Positions 6,002 to 6,237 of a DNA stretch of 6,237 bases are shown here, one piece after another. Source of the DNA: CAZTZY01 sp964617765. Its GTDB lineage: Bacteria > Pseudomonadota > Gammaproteobacteria > Pseudomonadales > DT-91. Both the position numbers and the translations under genes were made by a program. Below the pieces are notes generated by a model that was not told where the DNA came from, made no database searches, and saw nothing but the letters and a program-made list of their open reading frames with translations. The DNA lies in contig CAZTZY010000125.1 of the NCBI GenBank assembly GCA_964617765.1, forward strand, positions 1 to 6,237, read 5' to 3'. The number at the start of each line of letters is the position of its first letter. The first letter of the stretch is position 1.

Positions 6002-6180
6002 AGGGCATCTCTACATCCAGACGGGTATTTTCTTGTTTTTGGCCTGATAGTTCAAAGCTGATTTCTAAAAAATGAGTAATAATTTCAATAGCTTGATAAT
6101 GCAAAGCTGACTTTTGTATAAAAGTTCACCAGTTAAATATAAAAATGCGAATAAATTGTAATTTTGTGAACTGGTTCTAC
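6002..6180. other. AT-rich non-coding stretch with short repeats
   Basis: I see no convincing gene here. The stretch holds T-rich runs (6027-6040), a direct repeat CAAAGCTGA at 6053-6061 and 6102-6110, a perfect hairpin ACTTTT-gtat-AAAAGT (6110-6125), and two overlapping 7-base inverted repeats: AGTTCAC/GTGAACT (6123-6129, 6166-6172) and ACCAGTT/AACTGGT (6128-6134, 6169-6175). No clear intrinsic terminator follows the binding-protein gene. A 12-codon open frame (6072-6110) and the first part of a 21-codon one (6145-6210, running on past this stretch) have ATG starts but no ribosome site. Confidence 0.5.
6093..6122 (+). promoter_or_regulatory. Possible rightward promoter
   Basis: TTGATA (6093-6098) and TATAAA (6117-6122) each match the sigma70 consensus at five of six positions, with an 18-base spacer. 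It would drive transcription out of the right side of the window. The -10 box lies inside the ACTTTT/AAAAGT palindrome, and the second CAAAGCTGA repeat lies in the spacer. Confidence 0.4.
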
Positions 6181-6237
6181 ACTGGGCGGATTCAACCGCG
6201 AAGTGCATAACTCAACACGGATAGTAAAAGGGGTCAG
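6181..6237. mobile_element. Possible insertion-element terminus at the right edge
   Basis: From about 6181 the AT-rich spacer gives way to a GC-richer sequence. GGCGGATTCAACCGCGAAGT (6185-6204) followed by GCATAACTC resembles what I recall of IS30-family ends, whose inner reading is GAGTTATGCACTTCGCGGTT on the opposite strand. GCGG/CCGC (6186-6189 and 6196-6199) forms a small hairpin. The window closes with AAAAGGGGTCAG (6226-6237), a motif frequently found beside REP-associated (IS200-like) tyrosine transposase genes. No transposase is in the window, so this is a recollection-based call that needs the flanking sequence. Confidence 0.3.

Noticed and set aside
5832..6104. Minus-strand 90-codon frame opposite the binding-protein gene
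   Set aside because: Most of it is antisense to a clear gene, it has no recognisable motif, and its composition looks like a shadow frame.
1..6237. CRISPR array, tRNA or rRNA genes, defence or toxin-antitoxin systems
   Set aside because: No regularly spaced repeats, no cloverleaf-type sequences with tRNA box motifs, no rRNA-like sequence and no recognisable defence or toxin protein were seen on either strand.

Overview
The window looks like chromosome of a gammaproteobacterium of the Pseudomonas/Cellvibrio type. This rests on the gene order folE / prmB / aroC / MFS transporter, which as I recall resembles a Pseudomonas locus, on moderate base composition, and on TAGAAT-type -10 boxes. The genus cannot be fixed from the sequence alone; a Cellvibrionaceae member is my best guess.

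Left half (1-4137) is housekeeping. folE (GTP cyclohydrolase I) runs leftwards from 591 to 43. A strong Shine-Dalgarno sits on the same strand at the very left edge, so another leftward gene probably starts just outside. Divergently, prmB (glutamine methyltransferase for ribosomal protein L3) runs from a GTG start at 723 to 1664 and is followed by a compact hairpin terminator. aroC (chorismate synthase, 1820-2920) has its own TATAAT box. It is followed almost without a gap by an HcaT-like 12-helix MFS transporter (2923-4137) that appears to use a TTG start and to be translationally coupled to aroC.

Right half (4138-6237) is more accessory. After a 112-base spacer with terminator-like structure comes a two-gene unit: an outer-membrane beta-barrel porin (4250-5563) and, three bases later, a 144-residue secreted protein of the phosphate-ABC-transporter substrate-binding-like family (5567-6001). 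The latter is about half the size of a true PstS, and no ABC permease or ATPase gene is present. The pair suggests a periplasmic uptake or sensing module of unknown ligand. It is the least understood biology in the window.

The last 236 bases hold no convincing gene. They are AT-rich with short repeats and hairpins and a possible rightward promoter. From about 6181 the sequence changes to a GC-richer stretch that resembles the end of an insertion element (IS30-like terminus and/or the GGGGTCAG motif often seen beside REP-associated transposases). No wholly new system can be demonstrated here. The best leads are the porin/mini-binding-protein pair and the possible mobile-element boundary next to it.
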